NCBI RefSeq assembly: GCF_025128055.1
Contig: NZ_JAHLYS010000038.1
Span: forward strand, 1 to 61,833
Length of the DNA: 61,833 nt
Reading direction: 5' to 3'
Source: Synechococcus sp. CS-1329
GTDB taxonomy: Bacteria; Cyanobacteriota; Cyanobacteriia; PCC-6307; Cyanobiaceae
The notes beneath the pieces were generated by a model, which worked only from the letters and a program-made list of their open reading frames with translations, made no database searches and was not told the origin of the DNA. Shown here in pieces: positions 1 to 7,246 of the stretch (position 1 is its first letter; each line of letters begins with the position of its first letter). The position numbers were made by a program, and so were the translations under genes.

Positions 1-73
1 ATCGCTCTCGCTTGGTGCGCTTTTTGGCCGTCGACTGCTCGTAATCACCAAAACCGAGCTGCTTGCTGCCCAT
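1..73 (-). CDS. IS5-family transposase, N-terminal fragment (cut by window edge)
   Basis: The ATG at 73-71 begins a peptide MGSKQLGFGDYEQSTAKKRT and continues off the left edge of the window. This N-terminus (KQLGF.DYEQSTAKK.TKRE) is typical of IS5-type DDE transposases, which cut and paste their own element. Only 24 codons are visible, so the catalytic DDE residues cannot be assessed and completeness is unknown. It lies about 70 bases inside the putative element end, as expected for such elements. Confidence 0.75.
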   Translation of the reverse strand, partial: MGSKQLGFGDYEQSTAKKRTKRER

Positions 74-141
74 GACCCCAGTCCGCAACTGCGATTACAC
101 GGATATTTTCGCGCGGCTGCCCTGGGTTTTCCAGAGTCTCC
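1..141 (-). mobile_element. end of an IS5-family insertion sequence (partial)
   Basis: The window opens inside an insertion sequence whose transposase start lies on the minus strand. Reading the minus strand, the probable left terminal repeat begins GGAGACTCTGGAAAACCC and is directly preceded by CTAA. A CTAA/TTAG four-base target duplication (consensus YTAR) is known for the IS5 subgroup, so the boundary is placed between bases 141 and 142. The other end is outside the window, so neither repeat pairing nor the second duplication copy can be checked here. The family call comes from the transposase N-terminus. Confidence 0.6.
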
Positions 142-165
142 TTAGGCCGAATTCCCACCCAACTG

Positions 166-1167
166 CTATGTCAGTTGCCCGATGGCAAGAACAATGCCGT
201 CCTTGATTTCCAGCATGGCAGCATTGCCTACACCGGCGGGAGGCGATGTCTTTAGCTCGAAGAATTTGCTCATGATTCTTGAGAACTGCGTCTCCGAGAC
301 ATCCCCTTTGTCGGCCCCCGCATCAACAAGCGATCCCAGTGCTTGCGCCACCCCACCGAAACCCGTAGTTCGAAAAAAATAGTCTTCTGGAAATTGGTTT
401 GTCGACTGCTCTTGGGCTTGGCGAACTGCAGAGAAGCAGTTCGATATGATCTTCCGAATGACCCAGTCCTCAGACTGGTCATAGAACTTACGCAACATCT
501 CGTTACTTTTTATCTGGCGGCCAATTTGATCGACAAAGGCCGCTTGCGAAAGCGTCTCTATCTCGCCCATCTTCTTGCCAAGAATCTTTATCCTCCGATG
601 GAAAGGCGATGTTGGATCGTCGTTAAGTGATCGAACGATCTCATGGCATGACTTCTCTACGCTTCGCCCTGGTTGCAGCGCGAACAGGTCATACATTAGC
701 GATTTCGAAACTTGCTTCTGCGTGCTATTTATAGTTGCAAAGATGGTTGCTTCGGCGTAGACGTCAATATCAAAAGTAAATACAACTAGAAGCTCGAAAC
801 GAGCAAGCTCCTGCTCGGTGAGTTCCTTTAGTCCGAGCAAGCGATGTTGTCCGTCGAGAACATGCCCTACAACGCTATTCGACTTGGGGAGCTGGAGGGA
901 TGAGCCATCTAGCCTCACCACATCCGACTTTGCCGAGACAATTATGGGAGTGGGAAAAACCGAGTTGTCCTCCCTCGCATATGCAGCAACGTCAAGGACT
1001 CGTGCACGGTTCTCGTCGCGCTGCATACCAAGTACCAAGTCTTGGCTACGCCGACGGATCTCAAGTCGGCCGACTATTGCGTTCGCAGGAAGAGAACAGG
1101 CATAAAATACTGCGCCTGGCTGCGAGTAGGCAACCGCCGGAATATCCAAGTAATCGGGGTTATTCAT
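166..1167 (-). CDS. DGQHR-domain protein (DndB-like superfamily)
   Basis: This 333-residue protein carries the signature DGQHR at residues 105-109, followed by LLGL, which defines the DGQHR/DndB-like domain. Known members regulate or accompany DNA phosphorothioation (Dnd) and other defence or mobile loci; the biochemical role of most is unknown. A second conserved block, around residues 120-150 (FDIDVYAEATIFATINSTQKQVS), also resembles the family (the ...IN..QK.. motif). No membrane segment or signal peptide is seen. It starts with ATG at 1167, four bases after the end of a small membrane-protein frame, so the two are probably cotranscribed. Base composition is clearly AT-richer than the chromosome to the right, and it sits between an IS5-like element and a broken integrase, which points to horizontal acquisition. 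No dnd genes are in the window, so a defence role is inference. Confidence 0.75.
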   Translation of the reverse strand: MNNPDYLDIPAVAYSQPGAVFYACSLPANAIVGRLEIRRRSQDLVLGMQRDENRARVLDVAAYAREDNSVFPTPIIVSAKSDVVRLDGSSLQLPKSNSVVGHVLDGQHRLLGLKELTEQELARFELLVVFTFDIDVYAEATIFATINSTQKQVSKSLMYDLFALQPGRSVEKSCHEIVRSLNDDPTSPFHRRIKILGKKMGEIETLSQAAFVDQIGRQIKSNEMLRKFYDQSEDWVIRKIISNCFSAVRQAQEQSTNQFPEDYFFRTTGFGGVAQALGSLVDAGADKGDVSETQFSRIMSKFFELKTSPPAGVGNAAMLEIKDGIVLAIGQLT

Positions 1168-1171
1168 AGCA

Positions 1172-1537
1172 TTAAATCTTCATGCCTGCCGCCGTCGATT
1201 CCGAGCGAGCTTTCTCAGTTAGGTTGCCAGCCTCGGAGGCAATCATTCGTACCTCGTGTTGCGCGCTTCCTTGCATCTCCTCCAATAACCAAAGTAGGAA
1301 TGCAGTAATGATGGCACACATGTAAAGAATCCAGTGCAGCCACGACTGCTTATCAGAAGCAAACCCAGGGGTGGTCAAGAGTTGCGCCGTAGTAAGTATG
1401 CAAAGCAGCCCCAATACTGCAGCCCACAGCAGAGCGAAAGATTTCAAGAAGCGATTCTCAATGTTGGCGGGAGAGTTGTACTCTTTGACGAGAAAGAATG
1501 TGGCGCCAGCCAAGATCGCTGTAGCGCATGTTAGCAA
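1172..1537 (-). CDS. small three-helix membrane protein (possibly C-terminal part of an amber-interrupted gene)
   Basis: The 121-residue frame from a TTG at 1537 has three hydrophobic segments at about residues 4-19, 30-54 and 66-87, then a charged tail (about residues 88-121) that looks cytoplasmic. It ends four bases before the DGQHR gene. The frame is continuous with the upstream minus-strand frame 1774-1559: only one TAG codon (1561-1559) separates them. Read through, the two would make a 201-codon four-helix membrane protein. No family was recognised. Either this is a short gene with a TTG start or the downstream half of a gene broken by a nonsense mutation. Confidence 0.5.
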   Translation of the reverse strand: MLTCATAILAGATFFLVKEYNSPANIENRFLKSFALLWAAVLGLLCILTTAQLLTTPGFASDKQSWLHWILYMCAIITAFLLWLLEEMQGSAQHEVRMIASEAGNLTEKARSESTAAGMKI

Positions 1538-1558
1538 TTCCGCTTTGCCAGCACTTTC

Positions 1559-1774
1559 CTATATCGCATGAATGACTGATTTGTCGCTCCAATATGCTGC
1601 GGCGTAGCCAATGAACGGCCCAAGTTGCCCCATGCCAATGACAATGAAAAAGAACCACGCGGTGTTCAGCACGCGCTTCTTGTTAAGTGGATTTCGGCTC
1701 ATCTGCAAGAGATGAGGCCAAAGCTTTGCTACGGACGCGAAATCCGTCAATCTTTCATGTACACGAAGCGTCAT
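1559..1774 (-). CDS. short membrane-protein frame ending in an in-frame TAG
   Basis: An ATG at 1774 opens 71 codons with one long hydrophobic segment (about residues 40-65) and ends with TAG at 1561-1559. The downstream frame 1537-1172 is in the same phase, with eight sense codons before its TTG start, and adds three more hydrophobic segments. The simplest reading is one 4-TM protein interrupted by an amber codon; alternatives are two separate small proteins or a sequencing error. It is the first frame of a probable operon leading into the DGQHR gene. Confidence 0.4.
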   Translation of the reverse strand: MTLRVHERLTDFASVAKLWPHLLQMSRNPLNKKRVLNTAWFFFIVIGMGQLGPFIGYAAAYWSDKSVIHAI

Positions 1775-2060
1775 CTGAGGAATCAGTTGTTCGAAATACT
1801 ACAGTGGTAAACTCCGTTGGTCTTGCACATGGCGCGCGATAGCTCGCCCGGGGCCGAAGTGCTTGGGCAGCCGCTCGTAAATGAAGCCTAACGCTGAATG
1901 GGCGGATCCAGTGAATACCGGCAACTTGCTTCTCTTGGCAGCATAAGAGCAGGTCGACCTGAGTGCAACAGCATGAAAACCTTGTCCTTGCACGGAAGTT
2001 GCAGAGAACCTTCACACGTCACGGCTTCATAGACGGATCCGCATAAGGCCGTTCATACCG
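1775..2060. other. 286-base stretch with no supported gene
   Basis: Between the membrane-protein frame and the stop of the integrase remnant no frame on either strand has recognisable motifs or a convincing start. It probably contains the promoter for the leftward membrane-protein/DGQHR pair and possibly eroded integron DNA, but no attC or attI site could be demonstrated by eye. Confidence 0.5.
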
Positions 2061-2287
2061 TTACAAAAGGTCGGCGGGGCTGGTCACGCCCAGAGGGCCT
2101 CGATTCAGCACATGCGTGTAGATCATCGTGGTCTTGACATCGCTGTGCCCCATCAATTCCTGGATCGTTCGGATATCCTGCCCTCGCTCCAGCAGGTGGG
2201 TGGCAAACGAATGGCGGAAGGTGTGAGGTGTCGCCGGCTTGCTGACACCTGCAGCGAGCACGGCTCGACGCACAGCCTTCTGGATCA
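2061..2287 (-). pseudogene. intI: integron-type tyrosine integrase, C-terminal fragment
   Basis: The minus strand from 2287 to the TAA at 2063-2061 encodes the C-terminal catalytic part of a tyrosine recombinase: [12 protein letters not shown] (the H..R box), LMGHSD (second His) and TMIYTH (nucleophilic Tyr). The closing context ([16 protein letters not shown]) matches integron integrases. The N-terminal part is at 4248-3540, and the two are separated by an ISAs1-type insertion. Removing the insertion and one 10-base duplication copy restores the frame exactly, giving ...[12 protein letters not shown].... The fragment has no start of its own and is not expected to be functional. Confidence 0.9.
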
Positions 2288-2297
2288 GACTGGGATC

Positions 2298-3539
2298 CAG
2301 GGCTGATTTAAAGTGTGTCACAGGTGCTCTGGCCTGGGCTGCCTCCATGGGGTTTGTTTGGTGGTATCGCCCCTTCCTTGTGCCCGAAACCGCCTCTGCT
2401 GCAACTGATCTTGATCTGATCAGCTTCCTCAAGGCGATTCCAGATGCGCGAATGCGGCGTGGGGTGCGCATCCCGGCCTGGTACCTGCTGCTGGTGGCGG
2501 TGCTGGGCATCCTGAGCGGCTGCGAAAGCTTGCGGGATCTGGAGCGGTTTGCTCGGCGCCACCATTCGGTGCTGGGTCAGCAGCTGGGCCTTGAACTGCG
2601 GCGGCCCCCATCGGATTCGGCGTTCCGCTACTTCTTCCTGCAGGTGGATGTGGCGGCCCTGTGCGCGGCCATCCGTGACTGGACAATCGCCCAGATTCCT
2701 GGTGGTGCAGCGGATCTCGATCAGCTGGTGTGTGACGGCAAGACCCTGCGAGGCTCGATCGAGACCACACCCGGCGGTGGTTCGGCGTTCATCGCCCAGG
2801 TGACGCTGTACTCGGCCGCCTTGGGTGTGGCGATCTCTCAGGCCTGCTACGCCACTGGCGCGAACCACAAGCGGGCAGTGCTGAAACAGCTGCTGGGCGA
2901 GCTCGACCTGGAGGGGGTGCTGATCCAGGCGGATGCGCTCCACACCCAGAAACCGTTTTTCAACAGCTCACCGAGCAGGGGGCCGACTTCCTCCTGACCG
3001 TTAAGCGGAACCAAAAGACACTGCATCGCCAGATCCGCAGCCAGTTCCAGGCGAAACGCCACATCCCTGTTGAGGCAACGGACCACGAGAAAAGTCACGG
3101 CCGCGACATCACCTGGACGCTGCGCGCCAAGCAGGCACCGGAGCATATCCGCGAGACTTGGAGCGGCACCAGCTGGATCGTTGAGGTGACCGCGATCGGC
3201 ACCCGCGGCGGCAAGCCGTTCAAAACCACGCACCGATTCCTCACCAGCCTGCGGACCACCCCAGAAGCCCTGCTACAACTGGTGCGCGACCGCTGGAGCA
3301 TTGAGGGCTGGCACTGGATTCGCGACACCCAGCTCCATGAGGATGCCCACCGCTACCGGGGCAATGGAGCTGGGGCGATGGCCACGCTCAGGACGGCAGC
3401 CCTCAACCTGCTCCGACTGGGTGGGTTTCAGTCGATTCGAGCCGGCATGCAGGCCGTAACTCACGACATCGCGGCGCTACTGGCGATGGCGACGAGAAAG
3501 CCAGAACCAAGCCCTAGCTAAGACTTTGAATCAGCCCTG
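2298..3539 (+). mobile_element. ISAs1-family insertion sequence inserted in intI
   Basis: The element is 1242 bases long. Its left end reads CAGGGCTGATTTAAAGT and its right end, read inward on the other strand, CAGGGCTGATTCAAAGT: 17-base inverted repeats with one mismatch. It is flanked by perfect 10-base direct repeats, GACTGGGATC at 2288-2297 and 3540-3549, which is within the target-duplication range known for ISAs1-type elements. It carries one transposase frame with the family motif DGKTLRGS. The intact repeats and duplication argue for a fairly recent insertion, although the transposase now carries a frameshift. Confidence 0.93.
2347..3521 (+). pseudogene. ISAs1-family DDE transposase, frameshifted
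   Basis: This is a DDE transposase of the ISAs1 type. The N-terminal part shows [28 protein letters not shown] and DGKTLRGS; the C-terminal part shows RDRWSIEG.HW.RD..L.ED, NGA.AMATLR.AALNLLR. The first frame runs off into a stop at 2997 after HTQKPFF; the homologous reading QQLTEQGADFLLTVKRNQ continues in the -1 frame. The shift point is a run of five T at about 2957-2961, where one missing T explains it. Programmed -1 slippage is possible, but ISAs1 elements normally use a single frame, so a disabling deletion or a homopolymer read error is more likely. The start is taken at ATG 2347 because the longer upstream frame begins outside the element. Confidence 0.88.
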
Positions 3540-4248
3540 GACTGGGATCCAGGTGATGCCGTCCCTGTTGGCCGGTGACTGGATCAGTCCAGCGATGCGT
3601 CTGCGGAAAAACCCACTGCCAGGACCACTCCACCGCGGCATTGGGGTATTTCCGTCCCAGCGCATGGGGCAGCTGCACCCGGCCATAGCCCTCTGCCAGG
3701 TCCGTCTGATGCAACCGACGAACCTTCTCCAGGTGATGCCCCAGCTTCTCCCCCACACGGGTGGGCAACAGGGTGCGGCGATCCTTGGAACCCTTGCCAT
3801 CGCGCACGGTGAGCTGCTTCCGGCTGAAATCCAGGTCCTGCACCCGCAGTCGCAGCCCCGCCACAAGTGCCTCCACGCCATCCATCCGCTCCAGCACCGC
3901 CCGCACCTCCTCCGGCGTCAGCACCACCGGCAGCCGCTTGCGCGTCCGCGCCCGCACCACACCCTCGATCTCCACATCCAGCTCCAACAGCTCTCGGAAC
4001 AGAAACAGCAGCGCACTTAAGGCCTGGTTCTGGGTTGAGGCGCTCACCTGCAGGTCCACCGCCAGGTGGTTGAGGAAGGCATTCACCTCCACACTGCCCA
4101 TCTCGCGGGGATGCCGTCTCCCGTGAAAGCGAAGAAAGCGACGCAGCCACTGCTCGTAGGTCTTCACGGTGCGTCGGGCGTAGTGCCGCACCTGCAGCTC
4201 CTCCCGGTAGCGCTGGATCAATCCGGGGGAGCGGGCTTCAGGGGCCAT
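3540..4248 (-). pseudogene. intI: integron-type tyrosine integrase, N-terminal fragment
   Basis: Residues 1-236 comprise the core-binding domain (YA.RTVKTYEQWLRRFLRFHG.RHP) and part of the catalytic domain (LPVVLTPEEV, VRDGKGSKDR with the catalytic Lys). They include the integron-specific insert ALGRKYPNA...W.WQWVFP...DPVTG...RHHL, which distinguishes IntI from other phage-type integrases. Compared with IntI1 as I recall it, about 12 residues covering LLYGTGMR-I-SE are absent between MDGVEALVA and GLRLRVQDLDF, so the first catalytic Arg is missing. The frame then runs into the inserted IS. ATG 4248 is preferred over the TTG at 4251. This integrase was probably inactive before the insertion. 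Confidence 0.9.
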
Positions 4249-4352
4249 CAATCAGGAGTTGGTCAACCTGCCTGAAGAGTTCCCACGCCAGGCCGCCTAC
4301 GCTCAGCGCACGATTGGCGGCAGCAGCACGCACCGTCTGCCCAGCCTCAGGC

Positions 4353-5063
4353 ATGGACTTCTTCGACCGTCAATGGAGCACCTACCGCAGGGTGGTCGAC
4401 CACGACCTGATGGAGCATCAGGCGCTCTCGGCGGCCACCACCGCGGCGATCGAGGGCTGGCTGGCCCAGCGGCCCCAGGGAGCGGCACCGCCCCACATGG
4501 TGGATCTGGGTTGTGGGGATCTCGCTCTGCTGGCCCCGTTGCTTCGACAGCTGCCGCTGGGCTCCTACATCGGGCTTGATCTTTCCGCACCCGTGCTGCC
4601 CAGGGCCGCCACCCAGCTGGAGGGGGTGCCCTACCCCTGCGCCTGGCGTGAGCAGGATCTGCTGGCCTGGGCCGAAGCGGAGCCCGAACCCGAACCGGTC
4701 GACCTGCTCCATTCCGCCTTCGCCCTTCACCACCTCAGCGACGACGACAAAGCGCGGTTTCTGGAGCTCTCTCGCCGTCATCTGGCGCCTGACGGGCTCC
4801 TGCTCTGGGCTGATGTGTTCCGCGAGCCGGGGGAAGCGCGCGAGGCCTACGTGGCGCGCTATGTGGAGCGGATCCGCAGCGGCTGGACCCCCCTCGAACC
4901 CGAGCAGCGCCAGGAAGTGATCGACCACCTCAGCCAGTACGACGACCCGGCTGATCGTGACGTCATCCAGCGCAGCGCCGAAGCCTGCGGCTGGCGGTGG
5001 CACTGGCTCTGGCAGGGAGCACACCGCGCTGAAGCCCTGGCCATGCTCACCCCGGTACGTTGA
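4353..5063 (+). CDS. class I SAM-dependent methyltransferase
   Basis: The protein is 236 residues long. The glycine-rich SAM-binding motif I is seen as VDLGCGDLALL, followed by the acidic end of the second strand in IGLDLS. LLHSAFALHHLSDDDKARFLELSRRHLAPDGLLLWADVF matches motifs post-I to III of class I methyltransferases acting on small molecules (HHL.D...K..FL). The substrate is unknown. The start at ATG 4353 (MDFFDRQWSTYRRVVDHD) is preferred over an upstream ATG at 4314 because the upstream 13 residues look like leader noise. It is the first chromosomal-type gene after the mobile patch and lies 17 bases before a secreted-protein gene on the same strand. Confidence 0.85.
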   Translation: MDFFDRQWSTYRRVVDHDLMEHQALSAATTAAIEGWLAQRPQGAAPPHMVDLGCGDLALLAPLLRQLPLGSYIGLDLSAPVLPRAATQLEGVPYPCAWREQDLLAWAEAEPEPEPVDLLHSAFALHHLSDDDKARFLELSRRHLAPDGLLLWADVFREPGEAREAYVARYVERIRSGWTPLEPEQRQEVIDHLSQYDDPADRDVIQRSAEACGWRWHWLWQGAHRAEALAMLTPVR

Positions 5064-5080
5064 GGGAGATGTCAGAGACG

Positions 5081-5494
5081 ATGAGCCGAAGCTTTCTTCT
5101 GTTGCTGGGCCTGGTCGCCGCTGGCGTCAGCGTCAGCAGCGGCTCCAAAGCGACCGCCGCCGAGCTGCAGCGTGTCATCCCCGAACGCTTCCGCGGGGAA
5201 TGGCAGGACAGCCGCCACCTCTGCGGCTCTGCGATCAACATGGAAACACGCCTGCTGCTGCAGGCTGGCACGGTCAGCTTCTACGAGAGTGGCGGCCCCA
5301 CCGTTGCGGTGGTCACCAGCGGGACCTCGGAGCTGGCCCTGATCACCGCACTGGCCGGGGAAGGCCAGACCTGGCTGGATCTGCGCCGGTTCCTCCTCTC
5401 CCCCGACCAGTCCACCCTCACCGACGTCTCCCATGCCGGGGGGCCAGACCAGGACAAGCCATTCGTCCGCAAGCGCTGCCCGCCACAACGCTGA
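5081..5494 (+). CDS. small secreted protein of unknown function
   Basis: This 137-residue protein begins with a clear Sec-type signal peptide (MSRSFLLLLGLVAAGVSVSS, then AT-A-AEL as likely cleavage region). The mature part is short, with cysteines in HLCGSA and in the C-terminal KRCPPQR that could form a disulfide. No family was recognised. Two in-frame ATG codons lie upstream at 5060 and 5069; 5081 is chosen because it places the hydrophobic core at the N-terminus. It follows the methyltransferase gene on the same strand and is convergent with the L,D-transpeptidase gene six bases downstream. Confidence 0.65.
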   Translation: MSRSFLLLLGLVAAGVSVSSGSKATAAELQRVIPERFRGEWQDSRHLCGSAINMETRLLLQAGTVSFYESGGPTVAVVTSGTSELALITALAGEGQTWLDLRRFLLSPDQSTLTDVSHAGGPDQDKPFVRKRCPPQR

Positions 5495-5500
5495 ATCCGT

Positions 5501-5896
5501 TCAGGGTCGGATCTCAACCGGTGTGCCCAAAGCCGTGCGCGGAAACAGCCAGCGGGCCGTGGCACCCGTGGTGCGGATGCAGCCGTGGCTGCGGGCCACA
5601 CCGAAGCACTGCCCGGCCCTCTCCTGCCAGGGGGCCGGGTGGAGGCACAGGCGATCGGGGGCGAGGCCGCCACCGCTGAGACACATCACGTTCGGCACGG
5701 CGGGGATGCGGTAATCGGCCCCTACCAGCGTCGTTTCGCTGTACTTACTGCCGATCTGAAACCGACCCGTGGGAGTTGACATACCAGGAAGCCCCGTGGA
5801 GACCAAGGCGGCATAGAGCAACTGTTGCCGATCGTCGTAGGCATAGAGCTTCTGCTCGGAGAGATCGACCAGCAGCGCCGCCACGATTTCCAGCAT
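5501..5896 (-). CDS. L,D-transpeptidase (YkuD domain)
   Basis: The 131-residue protein consists of little more than one YkuD domain. The start VDLSEQKLYAYDD is the typical first strand, STPTGRFQIGSKY the middle motif, and HPAPWQ...SHGCIRT the catalytic His and Cys motif. YkuD enzymes crosslink peptidoglycan or attach proteins to it in the periplasm. There is only a weak hydrophobic N-terminus (MLEIVAALLVDL), so export is not obvious. It lies 15 bases downstream of sufS on the same strand and could be cotranscribed with the suf operon. ATG 5896 is used rather than the TTG one codon earlier. Confidence 0.85.
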   Translation of the reverse strand: MLEIVAALLVDLSEQKLYAYDDRQQLLYAALVSTGLPGMSTPTGRFQIGSKYSETTLVGADYRIPAVPNVMCLSGGGLAPDRLCLHPAPWQERAGQCFGVARSHGCIRTTGATARWLFPRTALGTPVEIRP

Positions 5897-5911
5897 CAAT
5901 CGGCCCGTGCC

Positions 5912-7246
5912 TCAGCTGTGCTCGCGCAGGAAGGCCACGGTGCTGACCAGCTCTTCGGCGAAGCGGTCGATTTCCTCAAGGGTGGTGGTGAAGCTGAGGC
6001 TGGCTCGGGCCGAGCCGCTGATCTCGTAGTGGCGGTGCAGGGGCTGGGTGCAGTGGTGGCCACTGCGGATGCAGATGCCGCTGGCATCCAGCAGGGCGGA
6101 GATGTCATTGGCGTGCAGGCCCTCCACCACGAAGGCCGCCAGGGCGCCGCGGTCGGGTTGTTGCTGGGGGGTGGGGCCCAGCACCCTGAGCCCATCGATC
6201 GCCTGCAGCCGCTCGAACAGATGGGCGGTAAGCCGCTGTTCCCAGGCGTGGATGCGCTCCAGTCCCAGGGCATTGAGATAGTCGATGGCAGCACCCATGC
6301 CCACGGCTTCGCCGATCGCCGGCGTTCCCGCTTCGAACTTGTGGGGCAGCTCGGCCCAGGTGCTGTGGTCGAGATACACGTCCTGGATCATTTCACCACC
6401 GCCCAGGAACGGCGGCATCGCCTCCAGCAGAGCCTCCCGTGCCCAGAGGAAGCCCATGCCCGTGGGGCCGCAGAGCTTGTGGGACGACCCCACCAGGAAA
6501 TCAGCCCCCAGCGACTGCACGTTCACCGGCAGGTGCGGCAGGCTCTGGCAGGCGTCCACCAGCAGCAGGGCGCCGGCGGCATGGGTGAGCTCCGCGATCG
6601 CGCTGATCGGGTTGTGACAGCCCAGGGTGTTGCTGATCTGCACCACGCTCACCAGCCGGGTGCGCTCGTTGATCTGCGCGCGCAGATCCTCCAGGTCCAG
6701 CTCACCGCTGGCCGTGAGGCCGGCGTGGCGCAGACGGGCGCCCGTGCGCGCAGCCAGCTGCTGCCAAGGCACCAGGTTGCTGTGGTGCTCCATCACCGTG
6801 AGCACAATCTCGTCGCCCGGGCGCAGGAAGGCATCGCCCCAGCTGCGGGCCACCAGGTTGATCGCCTCACTGGCGTTGCGGGTGAAGACGATCTCCCGGG
6901 GCGTGGCGGCGCCCACAAAGCGGGCGGTCTTGTCGCGGGCACCCTCGAAGGCATCGGTGGCGCGGGCGCTGAGCTGGTGAGCGCCCCGGTGCACGTTGGC
7001 GTTGTCGTGGGAGTAGTAGCGCTGCAGGGCCTCCAGCACCGCCCGGGGCTTCTGGCTGGTGGCGGCGTGATCGAGGTAGATCAGCGGCTGACCCAGGCAG
7101 GCCTGATCCGCCAGCAGCGGGAAATCGGCGCGGGTGAGCGCAGCCAGGTCGATCACGGGCTTGGGCGCAACAGCAGCAGAGGCCTGAGCGGTCGCAGCGC
7201 CAGCGATGGCTGTGTTGGCTGTGTTGGCTGTAGAGAGCATCGTCAT
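5912..7246 (-). CDS. sufS: SufS cysteine desulfurase
   Basis: The 444-residue protein is a class V aminotransferase-fold, PLP-dependent group II cysteine desulfurase that removes sulfur from cysteine for Fe-S assembly. Visible motifs are YLDHAATSQKP near the N-terminus, TRNASEAIN (phosphate binding), VGSSHKLCGPTG with the PLP Lys, and IRSGHHCTQPLHR with the catalytic Cys near the C-terminus. The first 35 residues before the conserved domain are poorly conserved and include an A-N-T repeat from a 9-base tandem duplication. Its ATG overlaps the stop of sufD (ATGA), so it is the fourth suf gene and the fifth gene of the ftrC-sufBCDS transcription unit. Confidence 0.96.
   Translation of the reverse strand: MTMLSTANTANTAIAGAATAQASAAVAPKPVIDLAALTRADFPLLADQACLGQPLIYLDHAATSQKPRAVLEALQRYYSHDNANVHRGAHQLSARATDAFEGARDKTARFVGAATPREIVFTRNASEAINLVARSWGDAFLRPGDEIVLTVMEHHSNLVPWQQLAARTGARLRHAGLTASGELDLEDLRAQINERTRLVSVVQISNTLGCHNPISAIAELTHAAGALLLVDACQSLPHLPVNVQSLGADFLVGSSHKLCGPTGMGFLWAREALLEAMPPFLGGGEMIQDVYLDHSTWAELPHKFEAGTPAIGEAVGMGAAIDYLNALGLERIHAWEQRLTAHLFERLQAIDGLRVLGPTPQQQPDRGALAAFVVEGLHANDISALLDASGICIRSGHHCTQPLHRHYEISGSARASLSFTTTLEEIDRFAEELVSTVAFLREHS

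Noticed and set aside
624-1690. GTTAAGT sequences resembling the attC core GTTRRRY
   Set aside because: They occur at 624 inside the DGQHR gene and at 1682 inside the membrane frame, with no paired R'' box or stem; chance matches.
1799-1993. 64-codon minus-strand frame (LPKHFGPGRAIARHV)
   Set aside because: No recognised motif, no good start context, and unrelated to its neighbours; kept as unassigned intergenic DNA.
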